DNA of 14,955 nt, taken from NCBI GenBank assembly GCA_964512305.1, contig CAZEIW010000066.1:1-14955 (forward strand), given 5' to 3'. This document shows positions 14,819 to 14,955 of this stretch, piece after piece (positions within the stretch are counted from its first letter, which is position 1; each line of letters opens with the position of its first letter). The notes below the pieces were generated by a model. That model had not been told where the DNA came from. It was given only the letters and a program-made list of their open reading frames with translations, and made no database searches. This DNA is from CAZEIW01 sp964512305. GTDB taxonomy: Bacteria > Pseudomonadota > Gammaproteobacteria > Burkholderiales > Burkholderiaceae_F. The translations under genes and the position numbers were made by a program.

Positions 14819-14859
14819 CTCCCCTCTCCCGCTTGCGGGAGAGGGGCCGGGGGTGAGGG
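14819..14859 (+). repeat. REP-like palindromic repeat, copy 2
   Basis: CCCCTCTCCCGC (14821-14832) and GCGGGAGAGGGG (14835-14846) form a perfect 12-bp stem, followed by CCGGGGGTGAGGG. Over 41 bp it is identical to the copy at 10816-10856 except for one loop base (T at 14834, C at 10831). It begins two bases after the stop codon of the BtuF-like gene and may serve as its 3' end hairpin. Confidence 0.8.
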
Positions 14860-14882
14860 TGGGAAACGGAGCTCCGGCGGCC

Positions 14883-14940
14883 GGCCGCCCCCCCCCCCCC
14901 CACCCCCCAACGGGGGGGGGGGGTTTTTGTGGGGGCGGCC
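14883..14940. repeat. Poly-C/poly-G inverted repeat at the right edge
   Basis: A run of 14 C (14888-14901), A, six C (14903-14908), AAC, twelve G (14912-14923) and five T (14924-14928). Outer arms GGCCGCCCCC (14883-14892) and GGGGGCGGCC (14931-14940) are perfectly complementary. On paper it is a very stable hairpin with a T-tract, as an intrinsic terminator would have. Homopolymers of this length next to what may be a contig end are also a common assembly artefact. No gene is seen from 14860 to 14955. Confidence 0.5.
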
Positions 14941-14955
14941 CCCGCCACCAGGGGC

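Overview
The window looks like chromosomal DNA from a very GC-rich betaproteobacterium, most likely of the order Burkholderiales. This rests on protein family features and on gene order. The run hrcA / nadK-recN / fur / bamE-dapB, with hemH and grpE-dnaK close by, is as far as I know the arrangement typical of that order. No database search was possible, so the taxonomy is inference. No rRNA, tRNA, CRISPR array, transposase or phage gene was seen.

Layout. Positions 1-1679 (minus strand) hold grpE and the first 311 codons of dnaK, which runs off the left edge. A near-consensus heat-shock (sigma-32) promoter lies upstream at 1753-1781. Positions 2002-2757 (plus) encode a membrane-anchored glycine-zipper protein, convergent with hemH (ferrochelatase, minus, to 3880). 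Next come two plus-strand genes of uncharacterised families, translationally coupled: a DUF6502-type protein (4163-5068) and a large DUF5666-repeat lipoprotein (5068-6939). hrcA (6978-7991, minus) is convergent with them and divergent from nadK-recN (8209-10774). fur (10878-11321, minus) is divergent from a tight plus-strand run bamE-dapB-exbB-exbD-btuF-like (11422-14816). The window ends in a GC-palindromic repeat and a strange poly-C/poly-G tract.

How the genes work together. grpE/dnaK and hrcA are the heat-shock chaperone machine and a heat-shock repressor. hemH, fur and exbBD link to iron and haem. exbBD plus the BtuF-like binding protein suggest TonB-dependent cobalamin or corrinoid uptake. 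nadK, recN, dapB and bamE are housekeeping genes (NADP synthesis, double-strand break repair, lysine/peptidoglycan precursor synthesis, outer-membrane protein assembly).

Most of the window is an ordinary core region. The least understood part is the DUF6502-DUF5666 pair at 4163-6939. It consists of a putative DNA-binding protein coupled to a lipoprotein made of about eight tandem beta-rich repeats. Other points of interest are a perfect inverted repeat upstream of that pair, two near-identical 41-bp palindromic repeats after gene ends, back-to-back hrcA/nadK promoters with a possibly leaderless nadK mRNA, and the homopolymer structure at the right edge.
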